DNA of 64,000 bases from the NCBI RefSeq assembly GCF_020510525.1, contig NZ_CP075188.1, positions 1,984,001 through 2,048,000 on the forward strand. The letters are read 5' to 3'. Positions 43,211 through 51,279 of the stretch are shown in pieces. The DNA comes from Quatrionicoccus australiensis (lineage in GTDB: Bacteria; Pseudomonadota; Gammaproteobacteria; Burkholderiales; Rhodocyclaceae). Position numbers and translations under genes: made by a program. The stretch's first letter is position 1, and each line of letters starts with the position of its first letter. Below the pieces are notes generated by a model that was not told the DNA's origin, ran no database searches, and saw nothing but the letters and a program-made list of their open reading frames with translations.

Positions 43211-45313
43211 ATGATGTATTGCTTATCGAGAAGTTCATTTTCTCCCACCCCGCTCGTGCTGGCGATTGCCGCAGCATATGCTTGCGTTCCGGCTGTCTAT
43301 GCCAAGGAAGGCGACCCTGATAAAACCTTGGCTACCATTCAGGTGATCGGTAGCGAAGAAAATCTGTCGACCCTGGGTGGAGCCGGCCAGATTCTGGGCA
43401 AGAAGGAACTGGAGGATTCTCACGTTTTCACCGTGAATGAAGCCTTGCGCAAAGTTCCCGGTGTTCATGCCCGCGATGAAGAGGGTTTCGGTTTGCGCCC
43501 CAATATTGCCATGCGTGGCCTGAACCCGACGCGTTCAACCAAGATCACCCTGCTCGAAGATGGCTTGCCGCTGGCGTACGCGCCTTATGGTGACAATGCC
43601 AGCTACTACCATCCGATGGTGGATCGTTACGAGCGGATCGAAGTTCTGAAGGGGGCAAGTTCCTTGCTGTTCGGCCCGCAAACTGTTGGTGGCGTCGTGA
43701 ACTACATTACGCCGGCACCGCGCCAGAGCTTTGGGGGTTATGTCCAGGGTGTCGTCGGCAACCGCGACTACTTCAACGGCAAGGTGAATGTGGGTGGCGG
43801 CGGTTTCACGCTGGATTACGGGCACAAGGAAGGCGACGGTGCCCGGGACAACATGAATCACAAGCTGGACGACCTCAATATCAAGTATGGCGCCATGTTG
43901 AGCGAGCGGCATGCGATCACCGTGCGCGGGAACTTCTACAAGGAAGATTCGATGCTGACCTATTCCGGCTTGACCCAGGCCGAGTTCGACCGCTTGGGGG
44001 CACGCTACAATCCGTTCAAGAATGATCGGTTTGAAGCGGAACGGGTCGGGCTTTCCGCGACCCATGATTTCCTGATCGACGACAAGTCAACCCTGACGAC
44101 GAGCGTCTATTACTCGAAGTTCGATCGCGATTGGTGGCGTCAGGCCAGCAACAGTCAGGATGCACAGTGCGCCGCATTGAATCCTTCCCGCCTGGCCGGC
44201 GTTACGATCAACCCCGATACCTGCAACTCCGTCCAGGGCCGTCTGCGCAGTTACGAAACCTGGGGTATCGAACCGCGTTTGACCGTGGCGCATGGCCTGG
44301 GTGAATTCCAGGCGGGGGTTCGCGCTCATTTCGAGGAGCAGAATCGCATACAGATCAACGGCACCAGCCCGACAGCGCGTACCGGTACCGTGGCCGAGAA
44401 TAATCTTCGCCAGACCAGCGCCTACTCCGGCTTCGTTGCCAATCGTTTCGACATTGGCCAGTTCAGCGTGACGCCGATTGCCCGTTATGAATCGATCAAA
44501 GCCGAACGGACCAATCGGCTGACCGGTCAGAGCGGTGAAACCAGCGTTCATGCCTTCACGCCGGGGGTTGGCGCGACCTGGAACCCGATGCCGACCTTGA
44601 CTGTCTTCACCAGCCTGCACAAGGGTTTTGCGCCTCCACGCGTCGAGGATCTGATTGGCGGCACGGGTACCGTGGTGGATGTGGATTACGAAAAATCGCT
44701 GAATTTTGAATTCGGTGTTCGCGCTCAGCCGCTGCAAGGCGTTTCCGTTCAGGCGGCCTATTTCCGCAACGATTACGACAACCTGATTGCCGTTGGCTCA
44801 ATTGCCGGTGGCAGCACGCCGCTTTCCCAGGGCAAGGCCTTGTTCGAAGGGCTTGAATTGGCGGCCAATGCCGAACTCTCCAATGGCGTATTTGGTCGCA
44901 TGGCCTACACGTGGTTGCCGACCGCAGAACAAACTGAGGCTTTCCGCAATGTTGCCAGCGGCGCAATCGTTGGTGTCCAGGGCAATCGCCAGGCATATGC
45001 ACCCGAACATACGCTGACGGCCGCTATCGGCTATGGCGTAGGCCCTTTCAGGGGCGAAATCGAAGCCCAGTATGTCGGTAGTCAGTACTCCGATTTTGCC
45101 AATACGCTCGCGCCGACAGCTGACGGGCAAAAGGGCGAAATTGCGGCTTACACCGTGTGGAATACGGCGCTCAACTATCGCTTCGACAAGGCACTGTCGG
45201 CGTTTGTCACCGGGAAGAACCTGTTCGACAAGACCTACATCGTCGATCGCACCCGAGGCATTCAGGTAGGCATGCCACGCCTGCTTCAGGTCGGGGTCAA
45301 GTACGCTTTCTGA
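43211..45313 (+). CDS. TonB-dependent outer-membrane receptor, FecA-like
   Basis: 700 residues: signal peptide ending in VPAVYA, plug domain with LRPNIAMRGLNPTRSTKITLLEDGLPLA and VLKGASSLLFGPQTVGGVVNYI, then a 22-strand-type barrel ending in VGVKYAF. The pattern resembles the ferric dicitrate receptor FecA, without the N-terminal signalling domain. GGAGAG precedes ATG 43211. No fecI/fecR or transport genes are adjacent. A terminator follows. Confidence 0.9.
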   Translation: MMYCLSRSSFSPTPLVLAIAAAYACVPAVYAKEGDPDKTLATIQVIGSEENLSTLGGAGQILGKKELEDSHVFTVNEALRKVPGVHARDEEGFGLRPNIAMRGLNPTRSTKITLLEDGLPLAYAPYGDNASYYHPMVDRYERIEVLKGASSLLFGPQTVGGVVNYITPAPRQSFGGYVQGVVGNRDYFNGKVNVGGGGFTLDYGHKEGDGARDNMNHKLDDLNIKYGAMLSERHAITVRGNFYKEDSMLTYSGLTQAEFDRLGARYNPFKNDRFEAERVGLSATHDFLIDDKSTLTTSVYYSKFDRDWWRQASNSQDAQCAALNPSRLAGVTINPDTCNSVQGRLRSYETWGIEPRLTVAHGLGEFQAGVRAHFEEQNRIQINGTSPTARTGTVAENNLRQTSAYSGFVANRFDIGQFSVTPIARYESIKAERTNRLTGQSGETSVHAFTPGVGATWNPMPTLTVFTSLHKGFAPPRVEDLIGGTGTVVDVDYEKSLNFEFGVRAQPLQGVSVQAAYFRNDYDNLIAVGSIAGGSTPLSQGKALFEGLELAANAELSNGVFGRMAYTWLPTAEQTEAFRNVASGAIVGVQGNRQAYAPEHTLTAAIGYGVGPFRGEIEAQYVGSQYSDFANTLAPTADGQKGEIAAYTVWNTALNYRFDKALSAFVTGKNLFDKTYIVDRTRGIQVGMPRLLQVGVKYAF

Positions 45314-45338
45314 TTAGCGTTGATCACTCGTGCATGAA

Positions 45339-45368
45339 GGGGCTGGCTGATGTCAGCCCCTTTTGTTT
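45339..45368 (+). terminator. Rho-independent terminator after the TonB receptor
   Basis: GGGGCTG (45339-45345) and CAGCCCC (45354-45360) form a stem with an 8-base loop, followed by TTTTGTTTT. Confidence 0.85.
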
Positions 45369-45660
45369 TCAGACGTCCGCCTCGACCAGCCCGCCGTCCT
45401 TTTCCATCCAGGCCCGGCGGCCGGCTGCTTCGCCCTTGCCCATGAGCAGCGTGAAGGTGGCAGTCATCTGTTTGATCGTCTCGCGGTCGGCCTGGAAGGG
45501 CACGAGGCGGCGGGTGTCAGGGCACAGCGTGGTTTCCCAGAGCTGGTCGGGATTCATTTCGCCGAGGCCCTTGAAGCGGGAGACGGTGATCTTGTTTTCC
45601 GAGACGCCTTCGTCGCGCAACTTGACTAGGGTCTGTTCCCTCATCAGGAAGTCGTCTACC
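45369..45660 (-). pseudogene. parE: 3' fragment of a type IIA topoisomerase B subunit gene (parE-like)
   Basis: The last ~95 residues of a ParE/GyrB C-terminus are present (VSRFKGLGEMNPDQLWETTL, LLMGKGEAAGRRAW, DGGLVEADV) with an intact stop at 45369. Upstream of about 45660 the similarity ends and the frame becomes non-homologous. The ATPase and Toprim parts are absent, so this is a remnant, not a working gene. A full parE should be elsewhere in the genome. Confidence 0.8.
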
Positions 45661-45875
45661 TCGCTGTGACCTGCCCGGCGTTTCGCTTCCGGGTAACCCG
45701 ACCCGAGTGCTCCACCGGCACGATGATCAACAATGGGAGTAGGGGGGAGTTGCCTCCGCCGTACGGAAATCGAATCTGCATAAATATTGAGCAGAACCAC
45801 TTCCCAGACCCTCATCAATCGCTAGTCAATGACAATTGGGATACCCGTCGCAGGAGCATAAAATATGCTGGTTCG

Positions 45876-46235
45876 CTATTTCAGGGATTGAAACAGCTCT
45901 TTCATGTGCTTGAACTCACCACCAACCCGATCAAGGGAGAATTGATACATCAATGAGTTCTCTGCGAATTTCTGGCGCTCAACATCCATTTCCACAGTAT
46001 TTCCGTCATCCGCAGCCTGAGAGGGAACATGATATTTCAGACTTACGGGTGGCGATTGCCAAGAAGAATTGCCCTTGAAATGCCCCAGTGAGGAGACGTT
46101 TAACGGAAGAGGAGCAGATTGATCGCCGCCAGCGGCCTCGGCAATATTAATATCCACCGCGTTGTAGCCAGGGGTATCTGCGTTGGCGATGTTGGATGCA
46201 AGAATTTGCTGCCTATAGGCCCTGATTCCAAGCAT
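45876..46235 (-). CDS. Orphan FlgB-like protein, short copy
   Basis: 119 residues from ATG 46235 (GAGGG upstream). It shares most positions with the FlgB-like protein at 48605-49243, including YRQQ-LASNIANADTPGY and DGNTVEMD-ERQKF. It lacks the His-rich N-terminal extension. A GTG at 46316 would add 27 unrelated residues. No flagellar genes are nearby. It may be a 5'-truncated duplicate and might be non-functional. Confidence 0.65.
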   Translation of the reverse strand: MLGIRAYRQQILASNIANADTPGYNAVDINIAEAAGGDQSAPLPLNVSSLGHFKGNSSWQSPPVSLKYHVPSQAADDGNTVEMDVERQKFAENSLMYQFSLDRVGGEFKHMKELFQSLK

Positions 46236-46514
46236 AAGTCGATGCCCTCGGGTACGCCTTCGAGCAGGATATTCAGACTGTCCTTCAGTAAGATCCAGGT
46301 GCGTGGCAAAACCCACCCTCCCAATGCTTTGACTGCTTAGCGTGCTTTATTTTCCGCTTTCTGAGGCGACCCCTTTCCTGACAATTTGCGTACGAATGTT
46401 TTCAAAAAAGTAACGCAGGGGTCAGCGTCTTGTTGGTATCGGAATCCTAAGATGGCATCACGGTTGGACGAGATGAGTCCGACACGATTAACCCGATGTC
46501 ACAAGGAGAGAACC

Positions 46515-46907
46515 ATGAAAACGAAATTTTCCAAACTTGCCCTGATTGCTGCGATTGGCCTCGCTGCTGCCGGAACGAGCTACGCTCACGAAGACTATTC
46601 CGAAGCCGGCACCTACCATTGGCTGAGCCACGTTTCAGAAAGCAAGAGCGCGCCGACGGCAAATCAACAGGCTTCGTTTGGCTACGCCGCCACGAAAAAT
46701 GCCGACCGCGAAATCACCCTAGCCAGCGGAAGCAAGTATCTGAACGTGACGCGCCTGGAAACCGTCAAGATCAATGTCGGTGGCAAGAGCGTCGTCTGGA
46801 CCTTCGATACGCTCGGTACCGCACCGTTTCCGCTCTCCAAGATCGTACCAGGCGCTGATGGTATCACCGTCTATGTAACCGAGAACCCTTCCTACCAAGG
46901 CAATTGA
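46515..46907 (+). CDS. CzcE-family periplasmic metal-binding protein
   Basis: 130 residues with a signal peptide (KLALIAAIGLAAAGTSYA) and the mature start HEDYSEAG. Its body (LNVTRLETVKINVGGKSVVWTFDTLG) matches CzcE, a small periplasmic copper-binding protein of heavy-metal islands. AAGGAGAG precedes ATG 46515. A hairpin follows the stop. It lies between the two FlgB-like genes and just before copK. Confidence 0.82.
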   Translation: MKTKFSKLALIAAIGLAAAGTSYAHEDYSEAGTYHWLSHVSESKSAPTANQQASFGYAATKNADREITLASGSKYLNVTRLETVKINVGGKSVVWTFDTLGTAPFPLSKIVPGADGITVYVTENPSYQGN

Positions 46908-46915
46908 TCAGTCTG

Positions 46916-46947
46916 ACCGATGAGTGACTGAATTGTCACTCATCGGT
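46916..46947 (+). terminator. 13-bp stem hairpin after the CzcE-like gene
   Basis: ACCGATGAGTGAC (46916-46928) and GTCACTCATCGGT (46935-46947) pair perfectly around a 6-base loop. No strong T-run follows, so it may attenuate between czcE and copK. Confidence 0.55.
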
Positions 46948-47013
46948 TGGCAAATTGTCAGGATCAACAACCTAATATTCACAGTGCAGTACAACTTCTT
47001 GAGGAGATTAAAA

Positions 47014-47295
47014 ATGTTGAAGAAAATGCTTGCAATCGTGGCCCTGAGCTCACTGGGTTTTTCCGCCTACGCCGTTGATGCATCTCAAGTTGAGAAATCC
47101 ATCGAACTGAAAGATGGCTCGACGGTTTATATCTTCAAAGACGGAAAGATGGCCATGGAAGATAAACTTGGCCGCACGGTCCGCATGAAGAAGGATACCG
47201 TGATGGAAACCAAAGATGGCCAGAAAATCTTGATGCACGGTGATGAGGTTATGCGCCTCGAGAATATTCTCCGCCCAGCGAGTAGTCGCGGTTAA
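47014..47295 (+). CDS. copK: CopK periplasmic copper-binding protein
   Basis: 93 residues: signal peptide ending in GFSAYA, then VDASQVEKSIELKDGSTVYI and FKDGKMAMEDKLGRTVRMKK, ending RLENILRP. This closely follows CopK of Cupriavidus, which binds Cu(I) cooperatively with Cu(II) through methionines. GGAGA precedes ATG 47014. A terminator hairpin after it lies inside the 3' end of the opposing HD-GYP gene. Confidence 0.9.
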   Translation: MLKKMLAIVALSSLGFSAYAVDASQVEKSIELKDGSTVYIFKDGKMAMEDKLGRTVRMKKDTVMETKDGQKILMHGDEVMRLENILRPASSRG

Positions 47296-47297
47296 GA

Positions 47298-48608
47298 CTA
47301 TTCTGCCGCAGTCACGGCTCCTTCGGGAGCCGTTATCAATTTGAAGTACCGCTCAAGCAGTACCTCCAATTCCCAACTCCAGTGGTCGTGATCTCGAGAT
47401 TGGCCTTGCTCATACAGTATCGGCGCAATCTGCCGAAAGACCGCATAGATTGCCGGATCGAAATGCTGTCCCACTTCCTTTTTCATGATGGTCAGCGTCT
47501 CTTCTAATGACAGGGCTGGCTTATACGGGCGAACAGACGTCAATGCATCGAATACATCGACCAGAGTAAAGATTCTCGCAGCAAGCGGGATCGCCTCTCC
47601 GGCAAGTTCATCCGGATAACCTTTTCCATCGAAGCGTTCGTGATGATGTCGGATGATTTTCTCGGCACCGGCCAGCCAGTGATTGCCGGCGACGATCTCG
47701 ATGCCCAGCAAGGAATGCGTCTGCATAATCTGGAATTCTTCGCTGGTCAGCCTTCCCGGTTTCAGCAGAATCTGGTCCGGGATACCAATTTTTCCAACAT
47801 CGTGCAGAAAGGCGCCCAGTACCAGTTCGGTAATGGTGTCTTTGCCAACGCCCAATGCTTCGGCAAGAGTGACCGCGTAACAGGTTACCCTGTAGTTATG
47901 GGAATCGGTATCAGCGTCGCGCTTTGCAATGGCGTTACCAAGTGATCGCAACAACGAGAGATTGGCTTCCAGCAGCCGAGACGACAATGCCACCGTTCGG
48001 CTCAGCAATCCCGACATCAATGGGTAAAGCAACATGGCCGCCATGAATACCGATATAGAGGCCGTCAAGGCAGCCCAGCGAATCTGCTGTTTTCTCTCTT
48101 GTAGCGCCGACCGGGACACCAGGCTGACTCCCTCGACATAGCCTGCAAGACGACCGTCATTGGCGGTTATAGGCAGAATGACCTGGACCAGTTCTTCTCC
48201 TGCCACGGGGATTCGCTTGCTATGGCTATTGGGCGGGATTGGCCATGGATGACGCTGCTGTCGGGCAACCTCTTTCAATGCTTCGGGTAGTGGTCGCCAG
48301 ACATCAAACAGCATCTCGGCATTGGGTGCAAAAACTCGAATCCCGACAAACTCATCGGTCAGCAACTGAGCTATCGCGGAATGGCCATCACCTTTCTCTC
48401 CGCTGACCGTCATCTGCATGGCGGGCGACTCGAAATGCCTGACCCCCGCTATGGCGCGCTCAAGGGTGCGCTGTTCTACGCGATACGATTCGACCCAGTA
48501 GGCAAGACCTCCCGCGAGACTGCCAACCAGAAGCGCACCGATACCGAGGCGCCGCGCCAACATGCGGCGCAATTGCCGGGGGGTTTCAGGAAGCGCCAAG
48601 GTTCTCAT
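47298..48608 (-). CDS. Membrane-bound HD-GYP domain protein (c-di-GMP phosphodiesterase)
   Basis: 436 residues: membrane segment ~20-39, extracytoplasmic sensor ~40-178, second membrane segment ~178-200, then HD-GYP with HDVGKIG (HD at 269-270) and the GYP triad at 330-332. It probably hydrolyses c-di-GMP in response to a periplasmic signal. Its ATG overlaps the stop of the His-rich FlgB-like gene. Location in a copper island suggests metal sensing, which is inference. Confidence 0.88.
   Translation of the reverse strand: MRTLALPETPRQLRRMLARRLGIGALLVGSLAGGLAYWVESYRVEQRTLERAIAGVRHFESPAMQMTVSGEKGDGHSAIAQLLTDEFVGIRVFAPNAEMLFDVWRPLPEALKEVARQQRHPWPIPPNSHSKRIPVAGEELVQVILPITANDGRLAGYVEGVSLVSRSALQERKQQIRWAALTASISVFMAAMLLYPLMSGLLSRTVALSSRLLEANLSLLRSLGNAIAKRDADTDSHNYRVTCYAVTLAEALGVGKDTITELVLGAFLHDVGKIGIPDQILLKPGRLTSEEFQIMQTHSLLGIEIVAGNHWLAGAEKIIRHHHERFDGKGYPDELAGEAIPLAARIFTLVDVFDALTSVRPYKPALSLEETLTIMKKEVGQHFDPAIYAVFRQIAPILYEQGQSRDHDHWSWELEVLLERYFKLITAPEGAVTAAE
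47314..47333 (+). terminator. copK terminator hairpin embedded in the HD-GYP coding end
   Basis: ACGGCTCC-TTCG-GGAGCCGT forms a perfect 8-bp stem with a UUCG tetraloop, 19 bases after the copK stop. The same bases encode the last residues of the HD-GYP protein on the other strand. Confidence 0.65.
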
Positions 48609-49243
48609 CTTAAATTCTGCAGCAATTCCATGAAGTGTTTGAAATGCCCGCTGACGCGATCCAGGGAAAACTGGTACATCAGCGAATTTTCCGAGAATTT
48701 CTGTCGCTCGGTATCCATTTCCACCGTATTGCCATCGGCAGCAGTTTGATACGGTACATGGTACTTCAGGGGGAATGGTGGTGCCTGCACTCCCCCTGAC
48801 AGATGGCTAGTAGCGGTGGTTGCCAATGGCAGCGATCCCGATGCACCTTTGACGATTTCGGCGGCTTCTTCGATGTCAATATCGACGGCCTTGTAGCCAG
48901 GCGTATCGGCGTTGGCGATGTTCGAGGCCAGAAGCTGCTGCCGATAGACACGGACCCCCAGCATTTTCTGCTGAAAATCATGGCCGGCATGACCCCCTTG
49001 CCCGACTGAGAAGTGGTTCGGATGGGCAGATGCCGTGTTGGATGCCATTCCGGGAAATTGTCCGCCATGAGCACCGTGGCCGGCACCGGGGGTGTTGGCT
49101 TTTTGGGCAATCGCCTGATTTAATGCTTCGGAGAACACTCCGTTGTCAATGTTGCCCGGCGCTCCTCCATGCCCCTCATGTCCACCTTGAACCGAAGGTA
49201 ACGGAGTGTTGGCGGACGGGGGAATGGATGGGAGTCCCGCCAT
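48605..49243 (-). CDS. Orphan FlgB-like protein with His/Gly-rich N-terminal extension
   Basis: 212 residues. The first ~92 are rich in His and Gly (GGHEGHGG, GAGHGAHGG, GGHAGHDF) with no signal peptide. From residue ~94 the sequence is FlgB rod-protein-like (YRQQLLASNIANADTPGYKA and DGNTVEMDTERQKFSENS). FlgB builds the proximal flagellar rod, but no flagellar operon is near. The gene is coupled to the HD-GYP gene (ATGA) and follows small genes of a copper island. The His blocks look metal-binding. Function unknown. Confidence 0.78.
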   Translation of the reverse strand: MAGLPSIPPSANTPLPSVQGGHEGHGGAPGNIDNGVFSEALNQAIAQKANTPGAGHGAHGGQFPGMASNTASAHPNHFSVGQGGHAGHDFQQKMLGVRVYRQQLLASNIANADTPGYKAVDIDIEEAAEIVKGASGSLPLATTATSHLSGGVQAPPFPLKYHVPYQTAADGNTVEMDTERQKFSENSLMYQFSLDRVSGHFKHFMELLQNLR

Positions 49244-49251
49244 GGCAGCGA

Positions 49252-49494
49252 TTACTCGTTCATGATCAGGATGGCCTTCACCGGATCGATCTGGCCGCCG
49301 TCATGCCATTTCAGATCGCTGGCCGCCACGGCCGGCTCTGCAAGGCATCCATGATTGCATTCGACAATCCAGCGTTTCTGAAGCACTGTTCGACAATAGT
49401 TGTAGGTCAGCATCTTCGGGTCACTGCCGACCGCAAGCGCAAGCGTGCGACATACACATCGATCGCCGTGCTCTGCCGGCTTGCGGATATCCAT
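49252..49494 (-). CDS. Hypothetical cysteine-containing small protein
   Basis: 80 residues from ATG 49494, with CVC near the start, and YNYCRTVLQKRW and ECNHGC in the middle, then a soluble tail. It ends 8 bases before the FlgB-like start, so it is probably in that operon. The cysteines might bind metal. No family was recognised. Confidence 0.55.
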   Translation of the reverse strand: MDIRKPAEHGDRCVCRTLALAVGSDPKMLTYNYCRTVLQKRWIVECNHGCLAEPAVAASDLKWHDGGQIDPVKAILIMNE

Positions 49495-49507
49495 GGCTGA
49501 AATACCG

Positions 49508-49527
49508 AGGCCCCGATTTCGGGGCCT
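49508..49527 (-). terminator. GC-rich hairpin between two small genes
   Basis: AGGCCCCGA and TCGGGGCCT pair perfectly around two bases. It lies between the stop at 49539 and the next start at 49494 on the minus strand; it may terminate or attenuate. No T-run on the minus strand. Confidence 0.45.
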
Positions 49528-49538
49528 TTGCGGGACGG

Positions 49539-49787
49539 TTACTTGCCATCTCGCGGATGGTAGTGCTTGCTCTGATCCTTGGCCGCCTTGGGTTTCTCGG
49601 CTTTGGCATCTGGCATGCTTTGCGGCATGCCGGTTTTTTCCTGGACATGGGAATGCGGCTTGGCAGCAGCCTTGTCAGCCTGTCCTTCGGCGGCTTTCGG
49701 GGCACCTGCCTTGTCATCGGCATAAGCGGCACCAGACATGGCGGCACCGGCGAAAAGAACGGCGGCGATGAGGGAAGAGATTTTCAT
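49539..49787 (-). CDS. Small secreted hydrophilic protein
   Basis: 82 residues: signal peptide (ISSLIAAVLFAGAAMSGAAYA) then a charged Ala/Lys/Pro-rich mature part with scattered His (KPHSHVQEK, KHYHPRDGK) and Met. The composition suggests a disordered periplasmic metal buffer. Function is inferred from composition and from location in the copper island. First gene of the FlgB-like/HD-GYP group. Confidence 0.6.
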   Translation of the reverse strand: MKISSLIAAVLFAGAAMSGAAYADDKAGAPKAAEGQADKAAAKPHSHVQEKTGMPQSMPDAKAEKPKAAKDQSKHYHPRDGK

Positions 49788-49863
49788 GATCTTGACTCCT
49801 GAGTTTTGGGGATTTCAACGGTCCGAATCGAGTGGACAGATACAGTTTGTGCTTCTGTCACTG

Positions 49864-50130
49864 TCAACAAGGTGACTTGTCGATTACATTGTTCTCAGGA
49901 AGCATGGCCAAATACGGATTCACCAAAAGCACGATTGCGTCGGCAAGCGCATCGCGCAATTGCCGTTCGCAACACCCCATCAAAATTCCGTCCTCCAGCG
50001 CATCCTGGGCCATCTGGCGAAGTTCATCCAGGTTCTCATTGAGCACCTTGATTTTTTCCGTACAGGCAATGGCCTTGCCGGAAGAATCTTGCCAGCGCAC
50101 CGACCCCGACGAACTCATCATCGAGTTCAC
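49864..50130 (-). CDS. Hypothetical protein
   Basis: 88 residues, mostly helical, with a CC pair in EDGILMGCCERQLRDALADAI. Its start overlaps the stop of the 50127-50429 gene by 4 bases, indicating a coupled pair. No family was recognised. An internal Met at residue 4 or 5 could be the true start. Confidence 0.55.
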   Translation of the reverse strand: MNSMMSSSGSVRWQDSSGKAIACTEKIKVLNENLDELRQMAQDALEDGILMGCCERQLRDALADAIVLLVNPYLAMLPENNVIDKSPC

Positions 50131-50429
50131 TTTGTCGAATGTTGGGCCAGCGCCTGCAAAACCCGGTGCTGGTATTCCAAACTATCGAGGGTGTATGTCT
50201 TCCAATACTCGATGGAGGAATAGCCGACAGCAGCCCACCATGCCCTGCTTTGCCCTGAATCATCCAGAGAAAGCAATGAGGTTCGCTCAATGAGTTCCTT
50301 GAGCGGAAAAAACTGCGTGGAAACCATCTTTTCCAAACAGTCGAGATTCACGCGAAGTAACTGGGAAAGCAAATCCAAATGGAAGTCGGGGGATGTGTTG
50401 AAAATTGCGAACGAATTGGGTACGGACAT
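50127..50429 (-). CDS. Hypothetical helical protein, possibly phasin-like
   Basis: 100 residues, with an amphipathic region LDLLSQLLRVNLDCLEKMVSTQF that vaguely resembles phasins; this is weak evidence. It is coupled to the next gene downstream. It sits in the copper island without recognised metal motifs. Confidence 0.5.
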   Translation of the reverse strand: MSVPNSFAIFNTSPDFHLDLLSQLLRVNLDCLEKMVSTQFFPLKELIERTSLLSLDDSGQSRAWWAAVGYSSIEYWKTYTLDSLEYQHRVLQALAQHSTK

Positions 50430-50530
50430 GATTTTCTCCCTGTGGCACGATCAAGGCCCATTGCCTCACGAGGAGAAGTTTGCCTGTTGGTAGCTGTCGC
50501 GCCCATAACGGGAGCATTACAACCCGGTCA

Positions 50531-50836
50531 CTATTCCGTCAGCTTGTTGCCGTGCTGCTCACAGAGAGCGATTATTTCTTGAGTCTGGGCGCTTAGCCCC
50601 TGAAAGACTTGTTGCCTCCGCCTCTCAAATTCTGCTGCAGAAACCTGCCACTGAGAGTCATGGGGGCCGTTCAGTTCGGCAGCGACAATCCGACGCACAT
50701 AAGCCAGCGCGGATGCCTTGCCTTGCGTCAGTCGCAACAGATCTGCCCTTGCCGCATCGAAGGCATCGCGATGATGGTCTCTCAGACCGGTGGTGAGCAC
50801 CACAAGAATGGCAACGGCATCCTCAAACGGTCGCAT
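50531..50836 (-). CDS. Hypothetical protein
   Basis: 101 residues from ATG 50836 (a TTG at 50857 would add seven). It is helical and charged, with a single cysteine near the end (EIIALCEQHGNK). It lies 101 bases upstream of the 50127-50429 gene and 56 bases downstream of the cytochrome gene on the same strand. No family was recognised. Confidence 0.5.
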   Translation of the reverse strand: MRPFEDAVAILVVLTTGLRDHHRDAFDAARADLLRLTQGKASALAYVRRIVAAELNGPHDSQWQVSAAEFERRRQQVFQGLSAQTQEIIALCEQHGNKLTE

Positions 50837-50892
50837 TGAATTGTCTTCTTTGGACAATTTCCCCCCTGATAGTGCTTTGTTCGAACCATCCG

Positions 50893-51279
50893 CTATTGGA
50901 TGCCAACCTTCCGCTGCTCAGCCCGCACATAGGCGGTGATATGGGCGACGTCGTCTGGCGTCACACCTTTCACGGGGGCCATGTCACCAAACTTCCAGTG
51001 ATGGGCCCGCACACCGTTGGCCACGGCCAACTGGAAGGCCGCATCTGCATGATGTGACGGCTCGTAGATCTTGTGCAGCAAGGGCGGTCCCTTTTCCGAT
51101 CCCTTCAAGTCGCCGCCATGACAGCCCGCACAGTGATTGGCGAACAGCGCCTTGCCCATGACGGGATTGGGCATTAGGCCGGGGCCAGGTTTGGGAATGC
51201 TCCAGCCTTGAGCCAGGGCAAGGCTGGGCAGCAGCACAAGAAGCGATGCAGGAATCCAAAACAAACGCTTGCGCCTCAT
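50893..51279 (-). CDS. Periplasmic cytochrome c, end of cus operon
   Basis: 128 residues: signal peptide ending SLALA, haem motif CAGCH (residues ~51-55) and a distal Met in GDMAPVKGVTPDDVAHITAYVR. A class I monohaem cytochrome of this kind accepts or donates electrons in the periplasm. Its ATG overlaps the cusA stop (ATGA). It may receive electrons from Cu(I) oxidation; that is inferred from location only. Confidence 0.82.
   Translation of the reverse strand: MRRKRLFWIPASLLVLLPSLALAQGWSIPKPGPGLMPNPVMGKALFANHCAGCHGGDLKGSEKGPPLLHKIYEPSHHADAAFQLAVANGVRAHHWKFGDMAPVKGVTPDDVAHITAYVRAEQRKVGIQ

Noticed and set aside
45876..49243. The FlgB-like genes as part of a flagellar operon
   Set aside because: No other rod, hook, ring or export gene is in the window, and the neighbours are metal-resistance genes.
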